Of a DNA stretch of 64,000 nt, positions 43,832 to 52,862 are shown in pieces; positions within the stretch are counted from its first letter, which is position 1; each line of letters starts with the position of its first letter. The notes beneath the pieces are model-generated. The model searched no databases. It was given only the letters and a program-made list of their open reading frames with translations, and was not told the origin of the DNA. Source of the DNA: Lachnospira pectinoschiza (GTDB lineage Bacteria; Bacillota; Clostridia; Lachnospirales; Lachnospiraceae); NCBI RefSeq assembly GCF_900103815.1, contig NZ_FNHZ01000005.1, positions 1 through 64,000 on the forward strand, written 5' to 3'. Position numbers and translations under genes: made by a program.

Positions 43832-46800
43832 ATGGAAAAAGAAATGAGAAGACCAGGACTTTACAGATCAGATTTTGAACATGATAACTGTGGTATTGGT
43901 GCCGTAGTTAACATCAATGGTGTGAAGACACACAAGACAGTATCCGATGCGTTAAGTATTGTGGAAAATTTGGAACACAGAGCAGGTAAGGATGCTAAGG
44001 GAGAAACAGGAGACGGTGTGGGAATCCTTCTTCAGATTTCTCATAAATTTTTCGAAAAGGTTACAAAGAACACAGGAATTTCTATTGGAAAAGAAAGAGA
44101 CTACGGAATTGGTATGTTCTTCTTCCCTAGAGATGAATTTGCAAGAAATAGAGCCAAGAAGATGTTTGAGATTATTGTTGAGAAGGAAGGCATGGAATTC
44201 CTTGGTTGGAGAGAAGTTCCAACAACACCAACAGTTCTTGGTAAGAAGGCAATCGATTGCATGCCATTTATTGAGCAGGCTTTCGTTAAAAGACCTAAGA
44301 AGGTAAATCAGGGTATCGACTTTGATAGAAGACTTTATGTAGCAAGACGTGTATTTGAGCAGACAGCAGAGGATACTTATGTATGTTCACTTTCTAGTAG
44401 AACAGTAATTTACAAAGGTATGTTTTTAGTTGGTCAGTTAAGAAAATTTTATCTCGATTTACAGGATGAAGCTTACGAATCAGCTATCGCCCTTGTACAC
44501 TCACGTTTCTCTACTAACACAAATCCAAGTTGGGAAAGAGCTCATCCTAATAGATTTATTGTTCACAACGGTGAAATTAATACTATTAAGGGTAATGCAG
44601 ATAGAATGCTTGCAAGAGAAGAGACAATGGTTTCTCCATACTTAGAAGAGGAAATGTCAAAGATTACACCAGTTGTCAATGTAAATGGTTCAGATTCAGC
44701 TATGCTTGATAACACTCTTGAATTCCTTGTTATGAATGGAATGCCACTTCCACTTGCAGTTATGATTACAATTCCTGAGCCATGGGCTAAGAATAAGTCT
44801 ATGAGCCAGAATAAGAAGGATTTCTATCAATACTATGCAACAATGATGGAACCTTGGGATGGTCCTGCATCAATCCTCTTCTCAGATGGTGATGTAATGG
44901 GCGCTATCCTTGATAGAAATGGACTTAGACCTTCAAGATACTATGTAACAAATGATGGTTACATCATTCTTTCATCAGAAGTTGGTGTACTTGAAATTGA
45001 TGAGTCAAGAATTGCAAAGAAGGATAGACTTCGTCCAGGTAAGATGCTCCTTGTGGATACAACAAAGGGCAAGGTTATTTCTGATGATGAGTTAAAGGAA
45101 CATTTTGCATCAGAAAAGCCTTATGGCGAATGGGTTGATTCTGAGCTTGTTTGGCTTGCAGACTTAAAGATTCCTAACAAGAAGACACCTATGCACACTA
45201 AGGAAGAAAGAGCAAGACTTCAAAAGGCCTTTGGTTATACATACGAAGACTTTAAGACTTCAATTTTACCAATGGCACTTAATGGCGGTGAAGCAACTGG
45301 AGCTATGGGTATTGATACTCCACTTGCAGTACTCTCAAATCATCATCAGCCATTATTTAACTATTTTAAGCAGTTATTTGCTCAGGTTACAAACCCACCT
45401 ATCGATTCAATTCGTGAGGAAGTTGTAACATCAACAACAGTTTACCTTGGTACAGATGGTAATCTTTTACAGGCAGAGGCTAAGAACTGTAAGCAGCTTA
45501 GAATCAACAATCCTATTCTTACAAACTCTGACTTACTTAAGATTAAGTCAATGAAGGTAGAAGGCTTTAAGGTAGAGACAGTTCCTATTACTTACTATAA
45601 GAACACATCTCTAGAGAAGGCTATTAACCATCTTTATATCGAGTGTGATAGAGCCTATAAGGAAGGGGCAAACATCCTTATCCTTTCAGATAGAGGTGTG
45701 GATGAAAATCATGTCGCTATCCCTTCATTACTTGCAGTATCAGCAGTACAGCAGCACCTTGTACAGACTAAGAAGAGAACTAGTATGGCAGTTATCTTAG
45801 AGTCAGGTGAGCCAAGAGATGTACACCATTTTGCAACATTACTTGGTTTTGGTGCTTCAGCAATTTGCCCATATCTTGCCCTTGAGTCAATTCAGGAATT
45901 AATTGACTATAACATGCTTGATAAGGACTATAACGCAGCAGTTGATGACTACAATAAGGCAATTATTAACGGTATTGTAAAAATCGCTGCTAAGATGGGT
46001 ATTTCTACAATCCAGTCATATCAGGGTGCTAAGATTTTTGAGGCAATCGGTATTAATTCTGATGTAATTAATAAGTATTTCTCAGGTTGTGTATCAAGAG
46101 TTGAAGGTATTTCTTTAAAGGATATTGAGGAAGATGTTGAAGTCCTTCATTCAAAGGCTTTTGATCAGCTTGAATTAAATGTTGATACAACTCTTGATTC
46201 AGTTGGTGCTCATAAGTCTAGAAGTAACCAGGAGGAGCATTTATACAATCCACAGACAATACATTTGCTCCAGCTTGCTACTAGAAATGGCGACTACGAA
46301 ACATTTAAGGAATACACAAGTCTAATTAATAAAGAGACAGGTGTTAAGAATTTAAGAGGTCTTATGGACATTAAGTTCCCTAAGACAGGAATTGATATAG
46401 ATGAGGTTGAATCAGTAGATTCTATTGTTAGAAGATTTAAGACAGGTGCTATGTCTTATGGTTCAATTTCTAAGGAAGCTCACGAAACAATGGCCATTGC
46501 TATGAACATGCTTCATGGAAAATCTAACTCTGGTGAAGGTGGTGAAGATGAGGATAGACTTACACCAGATGCAGATGGAAGAAGCAGATGCTCAGCCATC
46601 AAGCAGGTAGCTTCAGGTAGATTTGGTGTTACATCTAAATATCTTGTTTCTGCTAAGGAAATTCAGATTAAGATGGCACAGGGCGCTAAGCCAGGTGAAG
46701 GTGGACATCTTCCAGGAAAGAAGGTTTATCCATGGATTGCTAAGACTCGTCTTTCAACTCCAGGCGTTGCCCTTATTTCACCTCCACCACATCATGATAT

Positions 46801-48370
46801 TTACTCAATCGAAGATTTAGCTCAGTTAATCTACGATTTAAAGAATGCTAATAAAAATGCGAGAATTTCCGTTAAGTTAGTATCTGAAGCCGGTGTTGGT
46901 ACAATCGCTTCAGGTGTTGCAAAGGCTGGTGCTGGCGTAATCCTAATTTCAGGTTACGACGGTGGTACAGGTGCAGCTCCAAAGTCATCTATCCACAATG
47001 CAGGTCTTCCTTGGGAACTTGGTCTTGCAGAAGCACATCAGACATTAATTATGAACGGTCTTAGAAATAAGGTTGTAGTTGAAACTGATGGTAAGCTTAT
47101 GAGTGGTCGTGACGTAGCTATTGCAGCTATGCTTGGTGCTGAGGAATTCGGCTTTGCCACAGCTCCACTTGTAACAATGGGTTGTGTAATGATGAGAGTA
47201 TGTAACCTTGATACTTGCCCTGTAGGTGTTGCAACACAAAATCCAGAGCTTCGTAAGAGATTTAAGGGTAAGCCAGAATACGTTGTAAACTTCATGAAAT
47301 TTATTGCTCAGGAATTACGTGAAATCATGGCTAAGCTTGGAATCAAGACAGTGGATGAATTAGTTGGTAGAACTGATTTACTTACAAGCAAGGAAGTTAC
47401 AAATTCAGGTAGATGGTCAAAGGTATCTCTAAAGCAGATTCTTGATAATCCATACATCAAGGAAGCTTCAGAGATTAAGTATGATTCTAAGAAGGTATTT
47501 GACTTCCAGCTTGAAAAGACAGTGGATGAAAAAGTACTTCTTAAGAAATTTACTAAGGCCTTTGATGAAGAAGAGCCTTATAGCTTTGAGACAAATGTTA
47601 CAAATACAGATAGATCTCTTGGTACTTTACTTGGTGCTGAAATCACAAGAAGATTTAGCGATAAGTTAGAGGATGATACATATAAGTTAAAGTGTAATGG
47701 TGCTGGCGGTCAGTCCTTTGGTGCCTTTATCCCTAAGGGCTTAACAATCGAGCTTGAAGGTGATAGTAACGATTACTTTGGTAAGGGCTTATCAGGTGGT
47801 AAGTTAGTGGTTTACCCACCTAAGAAGGCTACTTATAAGGAAGATGAAAATATCATCATTGGTAACGTAGCACTTTACGGCGCAACAAGTGGTAGAGCTT
47901 ATATAAATGGTGTAGCCGGCGAAAGATTTGCAGTAAGAAACTCAGGCGCTACAGCAGTTGTAGAAGGTGTTGGTGATCACGGTTGTGAATACATGACAGG
48001 CGGTATCGTTGTAGTTCTTGGTATGACAGGTAAGAACTTTGCAGCTGGTATGAGCGGTGGTGTTGCTTATGTTCTTGATGAGGATACTTCTTTATATAAG
48101 AGAGTTAATAAGTCATTAGTTTCTCTTGAAGCTGTAACTAATAAGTACGATGTATTAGACCTTCACACATTAATTGAAGAGCATGCTAAAAACACAAACT
48201 CAAAGAAGGCTAAATTAATCTTAGAAAACTTCGAAGAGTATCTTCCTAGATTTAAGAAAATCATGCCACATGACTATAAGAGAATGTTAAATATGATAGT
48301 TCAGATGGAAGAAAAGGGTATGAATTCAAAGCAGGCACAGATTGAAGCATTTTATGCAGCAACTAAGTAA
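43832..48370 (+). CDS. gltB: Glutamate synthase large subunit
   Basis: A protein of about 1512 residues that makes two glutamates from glutamine and 2-oxoglutarate. The order is a class II glutaminase domain with the nucleophile Cys in DNCGIGA after a short propeptide, a central domain, an FMN synthase domain (PGEGGHLPGKKV, GYDGGTGAAP), the 3Fe-4S cysteines in CNLDTCPVGVATQ, and the C-terminal GXGXG beta-helix. I chose ATG 43832, preceded by AGGAAAGGG. A longer frame from 43757 adds 25 unconserved residues. gltD follows after 18 bases. Confidence 0.97.
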   Translation: MEKEMRRPGLYRSDFEHDNCGIGAVVNINGVKTHKTVSDALSIVENLEHRAGKDAKGETGDGVGILLQISHKFFEKVTKNTGISIGKERDYGIGMFFFPRDEFARNRAKKMFEIIVEKEGMEFLGWREVPTTPTVLGKKAIDCMPFIEQAFVKRPKKVNQGIDFDRRLYVARRVFEQTAEDTYVCSLSSRTVIYKGMFLVGQLRKFYLDLQDEAYESAIALVHSRFSTNTNPSWERAHPNRFIVHNGEINTIKGNADRMLAREETMVSPYLEEEMSKITPVVNVNGSDSAMLDNTLEFLVMNGMPLPLAVMITIPEPWAKNKSMSQNKKDFYQYYATMMEPWDGPASILFSDGDVMGAILDRNGLRPSRYYVTNDGYIILSSEVGVLEIDESRIAKKDRLRPGKMLLVDTTKGKVISDDELKEHFASEKPYGEWVDSELVWLADLKIPNKKTPMHTKEERARLQKAFGYTYEDFKTSILPMALNGGEATGAMGIDTPLAVLSNHHQPLFNYFKQLFAQVTNPPIDSIREEVVTSTTVYLGTDGNLLQAEAKNCKQLRINNPILTNSDLLKIKSMKVEGFKVETVPITYYKNTSLEKAINHLYIECDRAYKEGANILILSDRGVDENHVAIPSLLAVSAVQQHLVQTKKRTSMAVILESGEPRDVHHFATLLGFGASAICPYLALESIQELIDYNMLDKDYNAAVDDYNKAIINGIVKIAAKMGISTIQSYQGAKIFEAIGINSDVINKYFSGCVSRVEGISLKDIEEDVEVLHSKAFDQLELNVDTTLDSVGAHKSRSNQEEHLYNPQTIHLLQLATRNGDYETFKEYTSLINKETGVKNLRGLMDIKFPKTGIDIDEVESVDSIVRRFKTGAMSYGSISKEAHETMAIAMNMLHGKSNSGEGGEDEDRLTPDADGRSRCSAIKQVASGRFGVTSKYLVSAKEIQIKMAQGAKPGEGGHLPGKKVYPWIAKTRLSTPGVALISPPPHHDIYSIEDLAQLIYDLKNANKNARISVKLVSEAGVGTIASGVAKAGAGVILISGYDGGTGAAPKSSIHNAGLPWELGLAEAHQTLIMNGLRNKVVVETDGKLMSGRDVAIAAMLGAEEFGFATAPLVTMGCVMMRVCNLDTCPVGVATQNPELRKRFKGKPEYVVNFMKFIAQELREIMAKLGIKTVDELVGRTDLLTSKEVTNSGRWSKVSLKQILDNPYIKEASEIKYDSKKVFDFQLEKTVDEKVLLKKFTKAFDEEEPYSFETNVTNTDRSLGTLLGAEITRRFSDKLEDDTYKLKCNGAGGQSFGAFIPKGLTIELEGDSNDYFGKGLSGGKLVVYPPKKATYKEDENIIIGNVALYGATSGRAYINGVAGERFAVRNSGATAVVEGVGDHGCEYMTGGIVVVLGMTGKNFAAGMSGGVAYVLDEDTSLYKRVNKSLVSLEAVTNKYDVLDLHTLIEEHAKNTNSKKAKLILENFEEYLPRFKKIMPHDYKRMLNMIVQMEEKGMNSKQAQIEAFYAATK

Positions 48371-48388
48371 GTATAGGAGGATATAGTA

Positions 48389-49873
48389 ATGGGTAAAGCA
48401 ACAGGATTTTTAGAATATAAGCGAGTAGGAGCCAAAGCTATTGCTCCTTTAGAAAGAATTAAGAACTTTAATGAATTCCACACACCTCTAGATGAAATGG
48501 CTCAGAGAAGACAGGCAGCACGTTGTATGGATTGTGGCGTACCATTTTGCCAGGCAGGTGTAACTCTTAAGGGGATGACAAGTGGTTGTCCTCTTAACAA
48601 CCTCATCCCTGAATGGAACGACCTATTATATACAGGAAACTACAAGCAGGCTTACAACAGACTTAAAAAGACAAGTAACTTCCCAGAATTTACATGTCGT
48701 GTTTGTCCAGCCCTTTGCGAGAAAGCCTGTACTTGTAACCTAGACGGGGAGCCAGTTTCTACTAAGGAAAATGAAATGGCTATCATTGAATATGCTTATG
48801 CTCACGGCTATGCAGACCCAAAGCCACCAAAGACTAGAACAGATAAGAAAATCGCAGTCATTGGTTCAGGTCCTAGTGGTCTTGCAGTAGCAGATCAGTT
48901 AAACTTCAGAGGTCATAACGTAACTGTATTTGAAAGAGCAGATAGAGTTGGTGGACTTTTAAGATATGGTATTCCAAACATGAAGCTTGAAAAGCACATT
49001 ATTGATAGAAAAATTGATGTCATGGAAGCTGAAGGCGTGGAATTTAAGACAGGCGTAGATATTGGTAAAGACCTTAAGGCTAAGGATATCTTAAAGGATT
49101 ACGATGCAGTAGTACTTTGCTGTGGCGCTTCAAATCCAAGAGATATCAAAGCAACAGGTCGTGATGCTAAGGGCATTTACTTTGCAGTAGATTTCCTTAC
49201 AGCAACAACAAAGAGCCTACTTGATTCTAACCTTACAGATGGCAAGTACATTTCAGCTAAGAATAAAAATGTAATTGTTATCGGTGGTGGTGACACAGGT
49301 AATGACTGTGTTGGTACATGTATTAGACATGGCTGCAAGTCAGTAACTCAGCTTGAAATGATGCCAAAGGCACCGGATGAAAGAACTGAGACAAACCCAT
49401 GGCCACAGTGGCCTCTCATTTCTAAGACTGATTACGGTCAGGAAGAGGCTATTGCAAAATTTGGTCATGATCCAAGAATTTATACAACTACAGTTCAGGA
49501 ATTTAAAAAGGATGCAAAGGGCAACTTAAAGTCAGTAGTAACAGTAGAGCTTGAAAGCAAGCTTGATAAGAAGACTGGCAGAAAGATGATGGTTCCAGTA
49601 GAAGGAACTCAGAAAGAACTCCCTTGCGAGTTAGTCCTCATTGCAGCAGGTTTCCTTGGCAGCCAGAAGTATGTAGTTGATGCCTTTGGTGTAGAAGTAA
49701 ACGAGCGTACAAACGTAAAGACAAGTCTTGATGGCTTTGCAACAAACGTAAAGGGCGTCTTTACAGCCGGCGACATGCACACAGGCCAGTCCCTAGTAGT
49801 AAAGGCTATTAAGCAGGGTAGAGACTGCGCTAGAGAAGTGGATACTTACTTGATGGGTTATACAAATTTGTAG
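48389..49873 (+). CDS. gltD: Glutamate synthase small subunit
   Basis: A 494-residue FAD/iron-sulfur subunit that passes electrons from NAD(P)H to GltB. Cluster cysteines are in CMDCGVPFCQ, GCPLNN and CRVCPALCEKACTC. The FAD motif is IGSGPSGLAVA and the NAD(P)H motif is VIGGGDTGNDCVG. Full length for the family. AGGAGG precedes the ATG. It is the second gene of gltBD, and its stop is followed at once by an inverted-repeat island and a terminator. Confidence 0.97.
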   Translation: MGKATGFLEYKRVGAKAIAPLERIKNFNEFHTPLDEMAQRRQAARCMDCGVPFCQAGVTLKGMTSGCPLNNLIPEWNDLLYTGNYKQAYNRLKKTSNFPEFTCRVCPALCEKACTCNLDGEPVSTKENEMAIIEYAYAHGYADPKPPKTRTDKKIAVIGSGPSGLAVADQLNFRGHNVTVFERADRVGGLLRYGIPNMKLEKHIIDRKIDVMEAEGVEFKTGVDIGKDLKAKDILKDYDAVVLCCGASNPRDIKATGRDAKGIYFAVDFLTATTKSLLDSNLTDGKYISAKNKNVIVIGGGDTGNDCVGTCIRHGCKSVTQLEMMPKAPDERTETNPWPQWPLISKTDYGQEEAIAKFGHDPRIYTTTVQEFKKDAKGNLKSVVTVELESKLDKKTGRKMMVPVEGTQKELPCELVLIAAGFLGSQKYVVDAFGVEVNERTNVKTSLDGFATNVKGVFTAGDMHTGQSLVVKAIKQGRDCAREVDTYLMGYTNL

Positions 49874-49956
49874 ATCGCGCTAGGAAGCTTATTTCGTCCC
49901 GAAGCGCAGTTGCGGTCGAGGGTGCCTAAAAACCCGCGATTAATGCAAGAAAGGCA
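49874..49956. repeat. GC-rich inverted-repeat island after gltD
   Basis: ATCGCG (49874-49879) pairs with CGCGAT (49935-49940). Inside lie GCGCT/AGCGC, and GGTGCCT pairs with AGGCAC further on. It starts at the stop codon of gltD. No coding potential was found. Confidence 0.55.
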
Positions 49957-49980
49957 CACGCCAAGAAATATAATAAGAAC

Positions 49981-50025
49981 AAAGTGGCTAAATCTCTAAA
50001 TTAGTGGGATTTAGTCACTTTTTTT
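49981..50025 (+). terminator. Terminator after gltD
   Basis: AAAGTG-CTAAATC and GATTTAG-CACTTT pair around an AT loop, followed by seven T. Confidence 0.85.
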
Positions 50026-50034
50026 AAAAATTTT

Positions 50035-50503
50035 CCGGGAAATGAAAGCTGAAATTCGGCCTTAGATTTCCGGAAATTGACCTAACTTGCTAATAAAACT
50101 CACAAAAGTCAACAAATTTCTTAAGTTTAGAAAGCCCCTAATAATTTCTTGTGCTCAAATCTTAAAGTAGAAGTAAAAAAGGCACAAAGCTTTAAAAGTT
50201 AGAATAAAATTTCTGGGGCGCAACCCAGAAGCTTATGGCTAAATTTCCGATATCAAAAGATTACAGGCACAACAGCCAATTAAAAGCAGTGATTCCAAGA
50301 AATCAAGCTGTGCCTATAATGGTGTAATTCTTACCCTTAGCCACAAAACCCCAATTTATGTATCAAAACCTCTATCAAAGCACCCATCAAACCCCTCACT
50401 CAGCATACATCTAGCCACAGCGAAGCGAATGGCGACCGTTTCACACCATCACACCCGTCCCACACCACCACGCCCGTTCTACATCCATCTCCCCACTACA
50501 ATG
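50035..50503. other. Noncoding stretch with hairpins
   Basis: No gene is supported in this stretch of nearly 470 bases. It contains CCGGGAAAT/ATTTCCGG (50035-50074), CTGGG/CCCAG (50212-50228), and a closed structure 50237-50342. In that structure GGCTAA/TTAGCC encloses AGGCAC-AGC/GCTGTGCCT and TGATT/AATCA. The stretch 50345-50503 is C-rich on this strand and repetitive (CACACCA-like). I cannot name a family. Confidence 0.4.
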
Positions 50504-50747
50504 GCGTCCGGATATGCGTCGAAGCCATTCGGGGGTGGGGCACAATGAAATCTCGAGCACAAGTTTGGGAGGACATGCTAACCTGGCAGGTACTTGAAAG
50601 TTGGCATATCCAAAGGATATAGCCAACTTTCTTAGTATCCTTTGCCAAGGTTAGATAGCGGGAGCGTGTCTCTCCCAAACTTAGTGCTCGAGATGCAATG
50701 TCCGTTCGTGCCCCCTCCCCCAGGGGCTTCCCCACCATATCCGACGC
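50504..50747. repeat. Long near-perfect hairpin (MITE-like or RNA rod)
   Basis: A 244-nt inverted repeat with its tip at 50606-50620 (ATATCC-AAA-GGATAT). Successive paired blocks from outside in: GCGTC/GACGC with GGATATG/CATATCC, GAAGCC/GGCTTC, GGGGGTGGGG/CCCCCTCCCCC, ATCTCGAGCAC/GTGCTCGAGAT, AAGTTTGGGAG/CTCCCAAACTT, CTAACC/GGTTAG and GAAAGTTGGC/GCCAACTTTC. GC content is well above the flanks. Frames are open across it on the minus strand, but they have no ribosome binding site. Confidence 0.85.
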
Positions 50748-50764
50748 AATATCTTGTATATCGC

Positions 50765-50793
50765 TTGTGAATTTCCTCATAATATAGTATAGT
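50765..50793 (+). promoter_or_regulatory. Promoter of the GGDEF gene
   Basis: TTGTGA (50765-50770) and TATAGT (50788-50793) with a 17-base spacer lie just beyond the long hairpin and 45 bases before the start codon. Confidence 0.6.
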
Positions 50794-50837
50794 AATAATA
50801 TATTAAGTTGTTCGTGCGAAACTGGGGGATTTGTAAT

Positions 50838-51974
50838 ATGAGGGATAGAAAAAACAGCATTTCAAAAAAGAATATCGAATTAACAAACATGAAAAGGGCA
50901 ATTAAGTCATCCTTTGTTTTGGCGGTGATTTTGCCATTTTTAATGCTAGCCTACGGACTCACTAGTTGGAACGACAACGGCCTTAAGATAGCCTTTATGA
51001 TAGGCGCAGTGATTTTGGAAATAATTCAGATTAGCTATTGCGTTGTACTTTATATTCAAGTGCGAAACGACGAATTTGAGACTTTTAAGATCCTTTACAT
51101 GTCCTATTATGTAATCACTGTCATCATGCTAATGCTGGCATCTGGAAGTGATATGAAAGTCTTTGATTCCGAAATTTTATACATCATCGCTTGTGCGTAC
51201 TTTATATTTGTTCCAATAGTTAATGAAAAAGACCGACTTATAATCATTATCGCCATGTCCGTGATAATGGTGACTATGGTTCTCATTTTCAGAATGGATG
51301 TGAGATACGTTATAGATGTGTGTCTGATTCAGATTTTGACTATGTTTGTTTCGAGATATCAGCACAATATTAACTTGCGACATGAGAAGATGAATAATTC
51401 TTTGCGAAAAAAGACGGATTATTCAGAACACGACCCACTTACAGGCTTGTTTAATAGACGTGGCCTAGAGAGTCGAGCTAATGCCATTTGGCCATATTGC
51501 GAGAGAAATAAGGTGTCGGTTGGTATCTTGGCTTTAGATATTGATTACTTTAAAAAATATAACGATGCTTATGGACACCCACAAGGTGACGAGTGTCTTA
51601 AGCAAGTTGCAAGGGTTTTAAGAGAGTCAGCCCAGAGAAGCACTGATGTTGTAACAAGAACTGGCGGCGAGGAGTTCATTATTTTCGTGCAGGACACAGA
51701 TGAGCACAACATCGTTCAGTTAGCCCTAAAGATTAGACGAAACCTAGAAGCTGCAAAGATTCCACATGCTTATAAGGCAATTTCTAATTATGTTACCGTA
51801 AGTATTGGTGCAGCTACTTTTGTTCCTGGCTATGGTAAGGATTTTGATAAGCTTTATGAAAATGCAGACAAAGCCCTCTACGCAGCCAAGAATAACGGAA
51901 GAAACTGCATAGTTTATGAGGGAAACCTCTACGGGAGGATTAAAAACGGAATAGCACAAGTTATCTCAATGTAG
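50838..51974 (+). CDS. Membrane-bound diguanylate cyclase (GGDEF)
   Basis: A 378-residue protein that makes cyclic-di-GMP from two GTP. About six membrane spans (residues 20-180) form an uncharacterised sensor, followed by a GGDEF domain (about 205-365). The active-site loop is GGEEF in TRTGGEEFII. An RxxD inhibitory site (RSTD) stands five residues before it, so product feedback is expected. HDPLTGLFNRRGL marks the domain start. The ATG at 50838 follows GGGGGAT. A TTG at 50808 is in frame but lies upstream of that site. A terminator follows at 52017. Confidence 0.93.
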   Translation: MRDRKNSISKKNIELTNMKRAIKSSFVLAVILPFLMLAYGLTSWNDNGLKIAFMIGAVILEIIQISYCVVLYIQVRNDEFETFKILYMSYYVITVIMLMLASGSDMKVFDSEILYIIACAYFIFVPIVNEKDRLIIIIAMSVIMVTMVLIFRMDVRYVIDVCLIQILTMFVSRYQHNINLRHEKMNNSLRKKTDYSEHDPLTGLFNRRGLESRANAIWPYCERNKVSVGILALDIDYFKKYNDAYGHPQGDECLKQVARVLRESAQRSTDVVTRTGGEEFIIFVQDTDEHNIVQLALKIRRNLEAAKIPHAYKAISNYVTVSIGAATFVPGYGKDFDKLYENADKALYAAKNNGRNCIVYEGNLYGRIKNGIAQVISM

Positions 51975-52016
51975 GATACTAATAGGAATATCAGTGGGAT
52001 ACTAATAAAGAAAATT

Positions 52017-52058
52017 AATGGACCTAAGGCAATAAATTAGCCTTTTAGGTCCATTTTT
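52017..52058 (+). terminator. Terminator after the GGDEF gene
   Basis: AATGGACCTAA/TTAGGTCCATT (11 bp) plus GGC/GCC inside, then T-rich sequence. Confidence 0.88.
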
Positions 52059-52250
52059 ATTGGTGAAAAAATCTCAAAAAAAGGAATTTAGAGGGATTTT
52101 TTAGAATGTAATTTTATACTCCTAAATACTTTAGTAATACTATTATAGTACTAAGGTACCTAAAAATATTTCTAAAAACTTAAGTTGTTAACACTTAATT
52201 TTTGTAAAAAAAGGACATTTTGTGAATTTACAGACAATTACTTGTATAAA

Positions 52251-52280
52251 TTGCACAAAGAAATTGCAATAATATATAAT
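52251..52280 (+). promoter_or_regulatory. Probable promoter of the HPr-like gene
   Basis: TTGCAC (52251-52256) and TATAAT (52275-52280) with an 18-base spacer. It implies a leader of nearly 180 bases before the gene at 52464. The rest of 52059-52463 is AT-rich without a gene. Confidence 0.5.
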
Positions 52281-52463
52281 TAATCAACAAAAATCCACAA
52301 TAAGATTTAATTTTTAAAACAATAAAATCCCCCCACAAAAGTTGCAATTTGAGTTTTTATATAGTATATTTGTTAAGGCTTAAGAAAAGAGCCAGTAAAT
52401 GCGCAGAATATCTAGAATATTTTGCCTTGAGAGGATTAGAATTAAAAATGGGGAGGTAGGGAT

Positions 52464-52700
52464 ATGTTAACAGTATCTATACTTTTGGACTCAGTGGAGA
52501 AAGTCCAGAGATTTGTAAGTGCAATTAGTAAATATGGTTGTGGTTTTGACGTGGAGTCAGGTTACAGCTGCGTGGATGGTAAGTCATTAGTAGGTTTATT
52601 TAGCCTAGATATTAGCAAGCCACTACAGCTTACAATTAATGATGGTAATAATGAAATGGAAGATGTTTTAAGAGACATTAACGAATTCATGGAATACTAA
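52464..52700 (+). CDS. HPr-like protein without the phosphorylatable histidine
   Basis: A 78-residue HPr-fold protein. VDGKSLVGLFSLDI corresponds to the HPr/Crh region around regulatory Ser46 (VDAKSIMGVMSL-like), so kinase-type control could persist. The N-terminal GLHARPA motif with catalytic His15 is absent; that position reads LLDSVEKVQRF. It therefore cannot carry the PTS phosphate. Like Crh it may be regulatory only, or bind another partner. It stands alone with a GGAGGTAGGG site and its own terminator. Confidence 0.82.
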   Translation: MLTVSILLDSVEKVQRFVSAISKYGCGFDVESGYSCVDGKSLVGLFSLDISKPLQLTINDGNNEMEDVLRDINEFMEY

Positions 52701-52715
52701 TTCTTTATGATAAAT

Positions 52716-52744
52716 AACACCAGGAGAAATCTTGGTGTTTTTTT
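52716..52744 (+). terminator. Terminator after the HPr-like gene
   Basis: A 9-bp stem AACACCAGG/CTTGGTGTT with a 6-base loop and T-run. Confidence 0.88.
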
Positions 52745-52862
52745 ATGCTCTAAAAGCATTCAACTTAAAAGCATTCGACCTGTAACGATTCCTTATGCTA
52801 TAATTTTTTTATGAAGATAATAGATACATTTTCATAAAAGAGCATAATCTAGGAGAATGGAT

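Noticed and set aside
50441..50780. Minus-strand frames of 61 and 94 codons
   Set aside because: They run through the long hairpin, lack a ribosome binding site and have no recognisable domain.
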